From the NCBI RefSeq assembly GCF_045679555.1, contig NC_092096.1, positions 20,188,688 to 20,252,687 on the forward strand: a DNA stretch of 64,000 nucleotides, written 5' to 3'. Below the pieces are notes generated by a model. That model was not told the origin of the DNA, ran no database searches, and worked only from the letters and a program-made list of their open reading frames with translations. The number at the start of each line of letters is the position of its first letter. Positions within the stretch are counted from its first letter, which is position 1. The DNA is from Salvelinus alpinus (Eukaryota; Chordata; Actinopteri; Salmoniformes; Salmonidae). Below are positions 37,265 to 48,658 of this stretch, in pieces. Position numbers and translations under genes: made by a program.

Positions 37265-39685
37265 TGTAACGGTCCTGACCTGTTTTATGTTGTTTTTGTA
37301 TGTGTTTATGGTCAGGGCGTGTGTTTTGGGTGGGCAGTCTATGTTTTCCGTATCTGTGTTATGTCTTGCACCATACGGGACTGTTCGGTTGTTCGTTTCG
37401 TTTCGATGTAGTCTGTTTCCTGTCCGTAAGTGTTACGTTTAGTTATGTAAGTTTATGTTCAGGTTTCGTCTACGTCGTTTTCTTGTTTTGTATTTTTGAA
37501 AGTGTTTTGTGTTTTCGTGTTGCCGTCGTTTCAAATAAAAGATGGCTTATTTCCCTAATGCTGCATTTTGGTCTGATGATCCTTCTCTCCTCTCCTCGTC
37601 CGAGGATGAGGAGAACGACAGCCGTGACAGAATCACCCACCAAACTAGGACCAAGCGGCAAGGGAGTGCTCAACAGAGCAACAAGGACTCCTGGACTTGG
37701 GAGGAGATCCTGGACGGTAGAGGACCCTGGGCTCAGCCAGGGGAATATCGCCGTCCCAAGGAGGAGTTGGAAGCAGCGAAGGCTGAGAGGCGCTGGTATG
37801 AGGAGGCAGCGCGGCGACGCGGTTGGGAGCCCGTGAGTCAGACCCAAAAATTTCTTGGGGGGGGCACACGAGGAGTGTGGCAAAGCCGGGTAGGATACCT
37901 GAGCCAACTCCCCGTGCTTACCGTGGAGGTAGAAGGCGTCGTACTGGTAAGACACCGTGTTATGCGGTAAAGCGCACGGTGTCCCCAGTACGCGTGCTTA
38001 GCCCAGTGCGGGCTATTCCACCTTGCCGCACTGGGAGGGCTAAGTTGGGCATCGAGCTGGATGTCATGAAGCCGGCCCAATGCATCTGGCCACCAGTGCG
38101 TCTCCTCGGGCCGGCATACATGGCACCAGCCTTACGAGTGGTGTCCCCGGTTTGCCAGTATAGCCCAGTGCGGGCTATTCCACCTCGCCGCACTGGCAGG
38201 GCTACGGGCACCATTCAACCTGGTAAGGTTGGGCAGGCTCGGTGCTCAAGAGCACGTGTCCTCCTTCACGGTCCGGTAGACCCGGTGCCACCTCCATGTA
38301 CCAGTCCTCCGGTGGCAGCCCCCCGTACCAGGCTGTCTCTCCGGGTTCTCTCTCCAGCTGTTTCCTCCTCTCCAGCGCAGCCAGTGCCTATACCACGCAC
38401 CAGGCTGTCTCTCCTTCTCCTTCTTACAGAGCCGTCCTGCCATGACCAGCCAGAGCCGTCCTGCCATGACCAGCCAGAGCCGTCCTGCCATGACCAGCCA
38501 GAGCCGTCCTGCCATGACCTGCCAGAGCCGTCCTGCCATGACCTGCCAGAGCCGTCCTGCCATGACCTGCCAGAGCCGTCCTGCCATGACCTGCCAGAGC
38601 CGTCCTGCCATGACCTGCCAGAGCCGTCCAGCCAGGACCCGCCAGAGCCGTCCAGCCAGGACCCGCCAGAGCCGTCCAGCCAGGACCCGCCAGAGCCGTC
38701 CAGCCAGGACCCGCCAGAGCCGTCCAGCCAGGACCTGCCAGAGCCGTCCAGCCAGGACCTGCCAGAGCCGTCCAGCCAGGACCTGCCAGAGTCCCTCAGC
38801 CAGGACCTGCCAGAGTCCCTCAGCCAGGACCTGCCAGAGTCCCTCAGCCAGGATCTGCCAGAGTATCTCAGCCGGGACCTGCCCCTTGTCCCGGTGCTGC
38901 CCCTTATCCCGGTGCTGCCCCTTATCCCGGTGCTGCCCCTTGTCCCGGTGCTGCCCCTTGTCCCGGTGTTGGTCCTTATCCCGGTGCTGGTCCTTATCCC
39001 GGTGCTGCCCCTTGTCCCGGTGCTGCCCCTTGTCCCGGTGCTGCCCCTTGTCCCGGTGCTACCCCTTGTCCCGGTGCTGCCCCTTGTCCCGGTGCTGCCC
39101 CTTGTCCCGGTGCTGCCCCTTCTCCCGGTGCTGGCCGTTCATTTAGGGGATGTTAGTTTTAGGGTGGTCATTGGGAGGGGAAGACAGAAGCGGGGAGTGA
39201 CTATGGTGGTGTGGGGACAGCGTCCAGAGCCTGAGCCACCACCGTGGTCAACTGCCCACCCAGACCCTCCCCTGGACTTTGTGCTGGTGCGCCCGGCGTT
39301 CGCACCTTGAGGGGGGGTTCTGTAACGGTCCTGACCTGTTTTATGTTGTTTTTGTATGTGTTTATGGTCAGGGCGTGTGTTTTGGGTGGGCAGTCTATGT
39401 TTTCCGTATCTGTGTTATGTCTTGCACCATACGGGACTGTTCGGTTGTTCGTTTCGTTTCGATGTAGTCTGTTTCCTGTCCGTAAGTGTTACGTTTAGTT
39501 ATGTAAGTTTATGTTCAGGTTTCGTCTACGTCGTTTTCTTGTTTTGTATTTTTGAAAGTGTTTTGTGTTTTCGTGTTGCCGTCGTTTCAAATAAAAGATG
39601 GCTTATTTCCCTAATGCTGCATTTTGGTCTGATGATCCTTCTCTCCTCTCCTCGTCCGAGGATGAGGAGAGCGACAGCCCTTACA
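37265..39685 (+). mobile_element. Non-autonomous LTR element, complete, TSD CTAAA
   Basis: Two nearly identical 365-bp LTRs (37265-37629, 39321-39685) enclose a 1.7-kb interior, and the element is flanked by CTAAA (37260-37264, 39686-39690). A G-run polypurine tract (39309-39317) lies directly before the 3' LTR. There is no TGG-type primer-binding site next to the 5' LTR; the interior starts GAATCACCCACCAA, as in the element at 56840. No reverse transcriptase, protease or integrase is encoded, so movement would depend on another element's enzymes. Near identity of the LTRs suggests a young insertion. Confidence 0.92.
37542..39310 (+). pseudogene. LTR-started proline-rich repeat protein, frameshifted
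   Basis: The start codon lies within the 5' LTR, three bases after AATAAA (37534-37539). The frame gives MAYFPNAAFWSDD, an acidic serine-rich run, then across the LTR border RITHQTRTK and a tryptophan/charge-rich domain (SWTWEEILDGRGPWAQPGEY, EELEAAKAERRWYEEAARR). At a GGGGGGGG run (37857-37864) the frame is lost relative to the intact relative at 57120. The rest of the protein continues in the next frame to 39310: PxxP-rich region, 24-bp repeats (8-residue DQPEPSCH / SSQDPPEP type), then 18-bp repeats ([12 protein letters not shown] type), and a conserved end (PEPEPPPW, HPDPPLDFVLVRPAFAP). I do not recognise it as any named Gag or enzyme. Role unknown. Confidence 0.75.
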
Positions 39686-39690
39686 CTAAA

Positions 39691-40228
39691 TGGTTACTGT
39701 TTGCAAATAATTTTATATTAGACATCCCTATGAATCTTATCATGGCACTTTCAAAAGTTACCTTCGCACCCAGACAGATCCTCGACCGAAGTAGAAACAT
39801 GTCAACTTCACCTGCTGGCTACTCAGAAGAGCTGCCCTAAAAGCTGCATGGATTTAAACATCTTCTCTTTTCAGAAAGTGAAAAGCTCAATTAATAGGGA
39901 CAGAATAGCAATGTCAATTTTTGTATTCTCGAATATTGAAGGCTTCACCTCAGATTCAGAATGTCATAGAGAATAATCAATATATCCCCGTATGCATCAG
40001 TCACATTTTTTGTGGTCATTTTAAAGATTATTTCTAGCATAAGGCATCACAGAGGTAAGTATTAATATAGAACACTTTATATTATCTGGATACTTTTTAT
40101 TTATTTATTAAGAACATAAAGCTATCTTTTTGCCCTTTTCATTAAAAAAAGGTACGGCATACCCTCACTCAATTTGAGCCCTGGTTTTAACCAAACCCAC
40201 CTTGCCCTTCCCAGACACAGAGGTATGT
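39691..40228. other. No feature recognised
   Basis: A+T-rich flank between the LTR element and the minisatellite. The frame from the 3' LTR start codon at 39598 runs into this flank for about 50 codons, which is only an accident of insertion. Confidence 0.4.
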
Positions 40229-41559
40229 AAGATGAGATGGGTTTAACAGTCTGATGGGGTTAGGATGGGTTAGACATTCTGATGGGGTTAAGATGAGATG
40301 GGTTTAACAGCCTGATGGGGTTAGGATGGGTTAGACATTCTGATGGGGTTAAGATGAGATGGGTTTTACAGTCTGATGGGGTTAGGATGAGATGGGTTTT
40401 ACAGTCTGGTGGGGTTAAGATGAGATGGGTTTCACAGTCTGATGGGGTTAGGATGAGATGGGTTTAACAGTCTGATGGGGTTAGGATGAGATGGGTTTTA
40501 CAGTCTGGTGGGGTTAAGATGAGATGGGTTTCACAGTCTGATGGGGTTAGGATGAGATGGGTTTAACAGTCTGATGGGGTTAGGATGAGATGGGTTTTAC
40601 AGTCTGGTGGGGTTAAGATGAGATGGGTTTTACAGTCTGGTGGGGTTAAGATGAGATGGGTTTAAACAACTGGAGCTATGATAGCCTGTTTAACCCCATC
40701 AGACTGTAAAACCCATCTCATCCTAACCCCACCAGACTGTAAAACCCATCTCATCCTAACCCCATCAGACTGTAAAACCCATCTCATCTTAACCCCACCA
40801 GACTGTAAAACCCATCTCATCTTAACCCCACCAGACTGTAAAACCCATCTCATCTTAACCCCATCAGACTGTAAAACCCATCTCATCTTAACCCCATCAG
40901 ACTGTTAAACCCATCTCATCTTAACCCCACCAGACTGTGAAACCCATCTCATCTTAACCCCATCAGACTGTAAAACCCATCTCATCTTAACCCCATCAGA
41001 CTGTAAAACCCATCTCATCCTAACCCCATCAGACTGTTAAACCCATCTCATCTTAACCCCATCAGAATGTCTAACCCATCCTAACCCCATCAGGCTGTTA
41101 AACCCATCTCATCTTAACCCCATCAGAATGTCTAACCCATCCTAACCCCATCAGACTGTAAAACCCATCTCATCCTAACCCCATCAGACTGTGAAACCCA
41201 TCTCATCTTAACCCCACCAGACTGTAAAACCCATCTCATCTTAACCCCATCAGAATGTCTAACCCATCCTAACCCCATCAGACTGTTAAACCCATCTCAT
41301 CCTAACCCCATCAGACTGTGAAACCCATCTCATCTTAACCCCATCAGACTGTTAAACCCATCTCATCCTAACCCCATCAGACTGTGAAACCCATCTCATC
41401 TTAACCCCATCAGACTGTAAAACCCATCTCATCTTAACCCCATCAGAATGTCTAACCCATCCTAACCCCATCAGACTGTTAAACCCATCTCATCCTAACC
41501 CCACCAGACTGTAAAACCCATCTCATCTTAACCCCATCAGAATGTCTAACCCATCCTAA
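40229..41559. repeat. Inverted 33-bp minisatellite (two opposed arms)
   Basis: Left arm 40229-40666 is a direct array of 33-bp units (TTAGGATGAGATGGGTTTTA + CAGTCTGATGGGG) with 28-bp variants. After a 21-bp spacer (40667-40687) the right arm 40688-41559 continues with the reverse complement of the same unit (CCCCATCAGACTGTAAAACC...). About 13 units face about 27. The arms could pair into a long stem, at unit-shifted registers. Read in one right-arm frame it gives TPSDCKTHLIL repeats, which is incidental. Confidence 0.95.
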
Positions 41560-41950
41560 GGAGTGCATGGTGACGTATTGGAGGATTTGGCTATACCGAT
41601 AAATCTATGGATGGCATAATTGCGTTTGTCAAACAGGTAGGACTTCCTATATATATATATAGGAAAATAAGTTCCAACAAAGCCCTCTTGTTGTTAATGA
41701 AGTCAAATTAAAATGAAGACAACTGTTGAAATGAATTACTTTCAGCTCCGTCTGCTATCCAGCTGTTTGATTATGCCTGAAGCCGCTCCAAAGCTGATAC
41801 CCGCACGCGTTCATCCAAAATTTCAGTCTTCCTAAACAAATTTTGAATGCCTCTGACACACGGTTTTGATACATAATGGTTTAATAGCCTACAGCTTTGT
41901 TGACATTTTGTTTTCATTATTGTGATAGGCTCATGTTTTACTGGTACAGT

Positions 41951-42044
41951 CAACACAATCTCACATCCAATTCGTGCATATATACGAAATCTGCTGAAAT
42001 ACATTATGTACACATATGCACGAATTGAATGTGAGATTGTGTTG
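41951..42044. mobile_element. Short hairpin (foldback/MITE-like)
   Basis: A 94-bp near-perfect palindrome. The left arm starts CAACACAATCTCACATCCAA and the right arm ends with its complement (TTGAATGTGAGATTGTGTTG), with a ~30-bp central region. GTACAG lies on both sides (41944-41949 and 42045-42050), which looks like a target duplication. Confidence 0.7.
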
Positions 42045-42299
42045 GTACAGCGTAGTCTACCCCTAATTATTTTGCCGGGATGCCATACCGCCTTACTTTC
42101 ACCCCTGTACATGGTATATGTTGGTAACTTGCTCACTTATATGAATTTTGTTTTTATAACTGGAAAGCTTTCAGTTATATTAATAACTGTGCATTTGTTA
42201 CAAATGCTGTTTCACTGTTCATAGCTTCTGACAGATACTGTGAATGAGTTTTTTATTACCCATATTTTTATTTTTTAATTTGTTTTACTCTTTTTTTTT

Positions 42300-43180
42300 T
42301 TTTTTTTACTGTTTTGGGTGTAGGACAACAATATTGTCTATTGTTTAATTACCGTAATCAATAAACCAATGTTTATGGTGGAAACAACAAGAGACTCATT
42401 AAGGACTAACATTTGTAATGACTGTTTAATAACACAATAGCTAGCTCAATTTGTTACAGAAGGAAATGAAATGTTAATAATGCAAATGTAAATATGTATT
42501 GAAGTAATCCTGAGGAAGCAGTGACGCTGTCTACAAATCTCTTGTGTGAATCACCATGCAAATAATGTGTATGCCACTTCATGAGATTCAAATATTTTAT
42601 AACAATATTTAGCATTTGAGTCTTATTTACTGTTATACAAATCAAGTTGTTTTTAAATAGGCTTTTTAAATCCATCCTCTGCCAATTTCACATGACAATG
42701 AGAATGTTTTACAGCAGCATATGAAACTAAGATGCAATATTTCCACTATGAGAATGAAGTGCACCGTTGCAACTTTACAGGGCAGGAAAACAAACATGAA
42801 GAATGTATTCACTAATACAAAATTGAGAACTACAGGATTCAATTTTGTCATTGGCTCAAACTGTCATACATTATAAAGGAAAGGGGAACCCCCTAGTGGT
42901 GGTTAGGTAGTAGTTGATGCGGCAGCTCAGTAACAGGGCTATAGACAGCTATAATATTGCTCTGTTCTTGGGATCTGATTAGCTCTTCCACTGATCCTTG
43001 AACAATCCCCCCAATATGACCTCTCTCCACCTGTGAATGGACTGTTAGACTGAAGCATCGAGAAGTCTTGACTGTGATCATCTTGCACATAGATCCAATG
43101 TCTGTCCCAAGTCATCTGCCAAACACAGCCCAGACAGGTTCTCACCCTGTCACACCATCTGTAGATGACAGAATATATAG
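42300..43180 (+). repeat. Segmental duplication copy B
   Basis: Colinear with 20130-20870 (see anchors AAACCAATGTTTATGGTGGA, CCTGAGGAAGC, GCTCTTCCACTGATCCTTGA, CAAGTCATCTG.CAAACACAG). No coding exon recognised. Confidence 0.75.
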
Positions 43181-44090
43181 AAGATTTCCTGAAATAACAG
43201 ATTCTAAATATAAAAGAGGTCTACATGAAATAACAGGTTCTAAATATAAAAAGAGGTCTAAATGAAATAACAGGTTCTAAATATAAAAGAGGTCTACATG
43301 AAATAACAGGTTCTAAATATAAAAAGAGGTCTACATGAAATAACAGGTTCTAAATATAAAAGAGGTCTAAATGAAATAACAGGTTCTAAATATAAAAGAG
43401 GTCTACATGAAATAACAGGTTCTAAATATAAAAGAGGTCTAAATGAAATAACAGGTTCTAAATATAAAAAGAGGTCTAAATGAAATAACAGGTTCTAAAT
43501 ATAAAAGAGGTCTACATGAAATAACAGGTTCTAAATATAAAAAGAGGTCTACATGAAATAACAGGTTCTAAATATAAAAGAGGTCTAAATGAAATAACAG
43601 GTTCTAAATATAAAAAGAGGTCTAAATTAAATAACAGGTTCTAAATATAAAAGAGGTCTAAATGAAATAACAGGTTCTAAATATAAAAGAGGTCTACATG
43701 AAATAACAGGTTCTAAATATAAAAGAGGTCTACATGAAATAACAGGTTCTAAATATAAAAAGAGGTCTACATGAAATAACAGGTTCTAAATATAAAAAGA
43801 GGTCTACATGAAATAACAGGTTCTAAATATAAAAAGAGGTCTAAATGAAATAACAGGTTCTAAATATAAAAGAGGTCTAAATGAAATAACAGGTTCTAAA
43901 TATAAAAGAGGTCTACATGAAATAACAGGTTCTAAATATAAAAGAGGTCTACATGAAATAACAGGTTCTAAATATAAAAGAGGTCTACATGAAATAACAG
44001 GTTCTAAATATAAAAAGAGGTCTACATGAAATAACAGGTTCTGAATATAAAAGAGGTCTACATGAAATAACAGGTTCTGTGACTTTGTGA
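43170..44090 (+). repeat. 36-bp minisatellite, about 25 units
   Basis: Tandem copies of a unit reading CTAAATATAAAAGAGGTCTA then CATGAAATAACAGGTT, with AAAAG/AAAAAG length variation and TACATG/TAAATG alternation. The end (GGTTCTGTGACTTTGTGA) is shared with the short version at 20930-20960. No spacers are present. Confidence 0.97.
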
Positions 44091-44094
44091 TAAA

Positions 44095-44585
44095 GTTCAT
44101 TTAAAAAGTCGATGAAAAAAGTGTAGGAATAGCGCATGCAAAGCCAATATGTAGGAGGACACGTCTGCATGTTATATGTATTGTAAATGGCAATGGTCAT
44201 TATTACATCTTTCACCCAATTTTCTTAAAACATTTTTGTATGCCCTCATAATGATGATTACAATGCTGACGATGGTGATGAATTCTGACATTATAGCAAC
44301 GCCCTGTGGCAGTATTGAGATATTATTATTAGCGATTGACTGTGGCGGCACAGGGTTGAGCAATTCTATCTACGGTGTTCTAGGAGCATCAATGCGGTGC
44401 AGCGGGTCAGGGTGACTCTGTGTAAGGCAGAGAGCTAGAGACAAGCTGCTGGCCACTGAGGCAAAGAACACCAATGGAGGATGGGGGTGAGAGAGGCTGA
44501 TGACCCCAGACAGGACCAAGGAAGGCTGGGGTGAGAGGTTGAGGACCCCAGACCTACATGATGGATGGAAGGTCCTCACTGATAC
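44095..44585. other. No gene; inverted copy of a (TG)n flank at the end
   Basis: Mostly unique-looking sequence. 44520-44585 (GGTTGAGGACCCCAGACCTA, GGAAGGTCCTCACTGA) is the inverted counterpart of 22120-22180. Confidence 0.45.
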
Positions 44586-44589
44586 AGAA

Positions 44590-45660
44590 GGTGAGGACCT
44601 TCTTCAACCGATCACTGCCCGCACCTACCCGTCCGTCCAGCATCACTACTCTGGACGGTTCTGAACTAGAATATGTGGACAACTACAAATACCTTGGTGT
44701 CTGGTTAGAATGTAAACTCTCCTTCTAGACTCACATTAAGCATCTCCAATCCAAAATTAAATCTAGAACCGGCTTCCTATTTCGCAATAAACCATCCTTC
44801 ACTCATACTCCCAAACATACCCTCGTAAAACTGACCATCCTACCGATCCTCGACTTCGGCGATGTCATTTATAAAATAGCCTCCAACACTCTACTCAACA
44901 AATTGGATGCAGTCTATCACAGTGCCATCCGTTTTGTCACCAAAGCCCCATATACTACCCACCACTGCGACCTGTATGCTCTTGTTGGCTGGCCCTCGCT
45001 TCATACTCGTCGCCAAACCCACTCTCTCCAGGTCATCTACAAGTCTTTACTAGGTAAAGCACTGCCTTATCTCAGCTCACTGGTCACCATAGCAGCACCC
45101 ACCCGTATCACGCGCTCCAGCAGGTATATCTCACTGGTCACCCCCAAAGCCAATTCATCCTTTGGTCGTCTTTCCTTCCAGTTCTCTGCTGCCAATGACT
45201 GGAACGAACTGCAAAAATCACTGAAGCTGAAGACTCATATCTCCCTCACTAGCTTTAAGCACCAGCTGTCAGAGCAGCTCACAGGTCACTGCACCTGTAC
45301 ATAGCCCATCTGTAAACTGCCCATCCAACTACCTCATCCATATACTGTATTTATTTATTTATCTTGCTCCTTTGCACCCCAGTATCTCTACTTGCACATT
45401 CATCTTCTGCACATCTACCATTCCAGTGTTTAATTGCTATATTGTAATTATTTCGCCACCATGGCCTATTTATTGCCCTACCTCCCTTATCTTACCTCAT
45501 TTGCACTCACTGTATTATTGACTGTATGTTTGTTTATTCCATGTGTAACTCTGTGTTGTTGTATGTGTCGAACTGCTGTGCTTTATCTTGGCCAGGTCGC
45601 GGTTGTAAATGAGAACTTGTTCTCTGCTAGCCTACCTTGTTAAATAAAGGTGAAATATAT
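44590..45660 (+). mobile_element. 5'-truncated LINE: RT C-terminus and 3' end
   Basis: From 44600 the frame encodes the region after the catalytic core of a LINE reverse transcriptase: LEYVDNYKYLGVWLECKLSF, one in-frame stop (44727-44729), then IKSRTGFLFRNKPSF, ILDFGDVIYK, DAVYHSAIRF, HTRRQTHSLQVIYKSLLGK and a C-terminal FSAANDWNELQ to the stop at 45302. The 3' untranslated part ends GGTTGTAAATGAGAACTTGT, then CTAGCCTACCTTGTTAAATA and AAGGTGAAAT. This tail resembles the tails of the SINEs at 34431 and 61558, as known for salmonid SINEs and their partner LINE. L2/CR1/Rex-group; a 5'-truncated insertion. Confidence 0.85.
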
Positions 45661-45770
45661 TTATTTTTTTAGGATTTAGAGAGTCAGGGGAGTTAATTAG
45701 ACAGCAGAAACAAATCAAATGGTTGCCCATTAAGGGTAATGGACTCATACCAACTGAATCATGTTCACTG

Positions 45771-46047
45771 AGTGTACAAAACATTAAGAACACCTTCCTT
45801 TTATTGACCCGTTTACCCTCAGAACAGCCTAAATTCGTTGGGGCATAGAATCTACAAGGTGTCGAACGTGTTCCACAGGGTTGCTGGCCCATGTTGGCTC
45901 CACAGTTCCCACAGTTGTGCCACTGTCTCCTCCACTTCATCTACCATGATTGAAGTGGATTTAACAAGTGACATCAATAAGGGATCATAGTTTTCACCTG
46001 GTCAGTCTATGTCATGGAAAATGCAGGTGTTCATAATGTTTTGTACA
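45771..46047. mobile_element. MITE with 23-25-bp terminal inverted repeats
   Basis: Ends AGTGTACAAAACATTAAGAA (45771-) and its near complement TTCATAATGTTTTGTACA (to 46047) enclose ~230 bp of non-coding sequence. Tc1/mariner-like by style. No transposase. Confidence 0.65.
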
Positions 46048-46130
46048 AATAATCATGATATCATTATGCCAGGTAGAAGGTTTTTGGGAAAGACTTTCCA
46101 TCTACCAGAAGATGTTTAGTCACTGTTGTA

Positions 46131-46285
46131 GCACACCCCCAGAAGCCCCCGAAAGGCGGGGGAGCCCCATAGCCGTGGGAAGTAGGATGCTGAGGGTGTT
46201 GCAGCACCCTGAAGTCCCAGCAAGTCAGGGGAGACCCATAGCCACAAAAAGTAGGGGTGTTGCAGCACCCCCTGAAAAATCGGGA
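46131..46285 (+). repeat. Degenerate two-copy tandem repeat
   Basis: GGAGCCCCATAGCC...GGTGTTGCAGCACCC occurs twice about 70 bp apart with small deletions. Non-coding. Confidence 0.45.
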
Positions 46286-46639
46286 ATAAACAAAAATGAT
46301 TAAAACATTTTTTAAAGTATATCTACAAACAATGTACAAAAGTATTGCACTGGGCCTTTACTAGTCCTTTATTAGCTGACTGATATGTCCTGTAGCCAGC
46401 CAAAACACTTTTTACAGTGCCTCAGTATATATCAGTTTATTGCATAAATTGTACATGCATTGGATTGCAATGCTGATACAGTTAAATAATCCAGTCCAGT
46501 TGAATGAATTACAGTTTCTGCCAAGTTTACTGACATCACTGATCACAGCACTGCTTTTAACTCTAGAGTGATTGACATCACTATGACACAATGTAAATGG
46601 AGACGAAGGCTAAAACGTGGTCAGCGGCAGATCAAAATT

Positions 46640-47645
46640 GAAGTTCAAATCAAATCAGCTGATGTCACAGAGTGCTGTACAGAAACCCAGCCTAAAACCC
46701 CAAATAGCAAGCAATGCAGGTGTAGAAGCACGGTGGCTAGGAAAAACTCCCTAGAAAGGCAGGAAACCTAGGAAGAAACCCAGAGAGGAACCAGGCTATG
46801 AGGGGTGGCCAGTCCTCTTCTGGCTGTGCCGGGTGGAGATTATAACAGAACATGGCCAAGACATTAAAATGTTCATAGATGACCAGCAGGGTCAAATAAA
46901 AATAAGCACAGTGGTTATCGAGGGTGCAACAGGTCAGCACCTCGGGAGTAAATGTCAGTTGGCTTTCATAGCCGATCATTCAGAGTATCTCTACCGCTCC
47001 TGCAGTCTCCAGAGAGTTGAAAACAGCAGGTCTGGGACAGGTAGCACATCCGGTGAACAGGTCAGGGTTCCATAGCCGCAGGCAGAACAGTTTATACTGG
47101 AGCAGCAGCACGGCCAGGTGGACTGGGGACAGCAAGGAGTCATCAGGCCAGGTAGTCCTGACGCATGGTTCTAGGGCTCAGGTCCTCTGCGAGAGAGAAA
47201 AAGTGAGAGAGAAATAGAGAGAGCATACTTAAATTCACACAGGACACCAGAGAAAACAGGAGAAATACTCCAGATATAACAGACTGACCCTAGCCCCCGA
47301 AACATTAACTACTGCAGCATAAGAAATGGAGGCTGAGACAGGAGGGGTCGGGAGATACTGTGGCCCCGTCCGACGATTCCCCCGGACAGGGCCAAACAGG
47401 CAGGATATAACCCCACCCACTCTGCCAAAGCACAGCCCCCACACCACTAGAGGGATATCTCCAACCACCAATTTACCATCCTGAGACAAGGCCGAGTATA
47501 GCCCACAAAGATCTCCGCCACGGCACAACCCAAGGGGGGGGGCCAACCCGGACAGGAGATCACATCAGTGACTCAACCCACTCAAGTGACGCACCCCTCC
47601 TAGAGACGGCATGGAAGAGCACTAGTAAGCCAGTGACTCATTATT
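46640..47645 (-). mobile_element. LINE 3' untranslated region (minus)
   Basis: Read on the minus strand, this begins with GCTCTTCCATGCCGTC, GAGGGGTGCGTCACTT and GGCGGAGATCTTTGTGG, which correspond to 28755-28975 downstream of the LINE at 26010. It continues ~600 bp beyond that copy's end to a tail GGTTTCTGTACAGCACTCTG. It is therefore the longer 3' region of the same LINE family, 5'-truncated and inserted in the opposite orientation. No protein is encoded. Confidence 0.75.
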
Positions 47646-48653
47646 GTAGAAAAGCCCAAGGATATTGGTGGAAACGTGCTTTAATTCTAGGCCTCATACT
47701 CAGCGGGGCCAGGGGAGGCCTTATTTAGGTGTACGAAAGATCTCATCACATAAAATGAGGAAATAGCCATAGACGATCTGGCTGCTTTTTCTTCCATACC
47801 CCGTCTAATCCAGAAGTTCTGTGCGTCCATGAATCCACGTAAATCGGAAAGTTCCTTTCATCTGAACTTTCCGTTGCGATCGGGAGAGTGGGCCATCAGT
47901 TATTGGTTTATAGTTATTACCGCGGAGAGAGGTTTGGAGCGCACGCTTCAAATCTAACGTGTGATGTGATTTAGTCAATGATCAAGACTCTACGGATTAT
48001 CACAGGCCAATTATGCCAAAATTATATGGTTAATATGTCATGAAATTACATGTACACATGAAGACACTTGAAAGGGTGAAATATGAAACGGCATTGTTTG
48101 CGGAACTGAATGATTCCGACATCAAACTACTAGGTATTATATACGGAATAACCGATCACTGTATGTATTATTCTTCTCATGATTATGATAAATAGTTACG
48201 AGCATAAATGACTCAAGGATGATACCTATTGACTTCATAATGAACCGGCATGTGGAATTCCCTAAGTATGTTAATAATGGTTGTTAATAACGATTGTTAT
48301 GATTTGATCTATGTGATTATGAATTTGATAGGATACCTGTTATTCTGTTTCATTTGTTAGGCCGCACAGACTATGCAGTAAATGTACCACTTTATGGTTA
48401 AAGGAATTCAAGCCACAGTTTCGTCCATTCCTCTGGAACCTGTTCACCTTCACTGTCAGTCATCCTACCTATCCAGCTACCAACACAGATTCAACTAATC
48501 TTTCAATTATTTAAAACGTCTATAGGATACTCAGTTGAGACCGGGAATAACTGATTTGGAGGCATCCAAAATTAACGGTTATAACTATTGAAGATGCAAA
48601 AAAGGGTTTTTAAGAAATACATATGGTTGACAGATATGTATTATTATAAAAAT
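47646..48653. other. No feature recognised
   Basis: About 1 kb of A+T-rich sequence; no supported gene, RNA or repeat boundary. Confidence 0.45.
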
Positions 48654-48658
48654 ATAAC

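Noticed and set aside
40678-40908. Frame with TPSDCKTHLIL repeats
   Set aside because: Incidental translation of the 33-bp minisatellite; the frame breaks at the 28-bp variants.
43170-44090. CRISPR-like array of 36-bp repeats
   Set aside because: Units are directly abutting without spacers, in a vertebrate genome.
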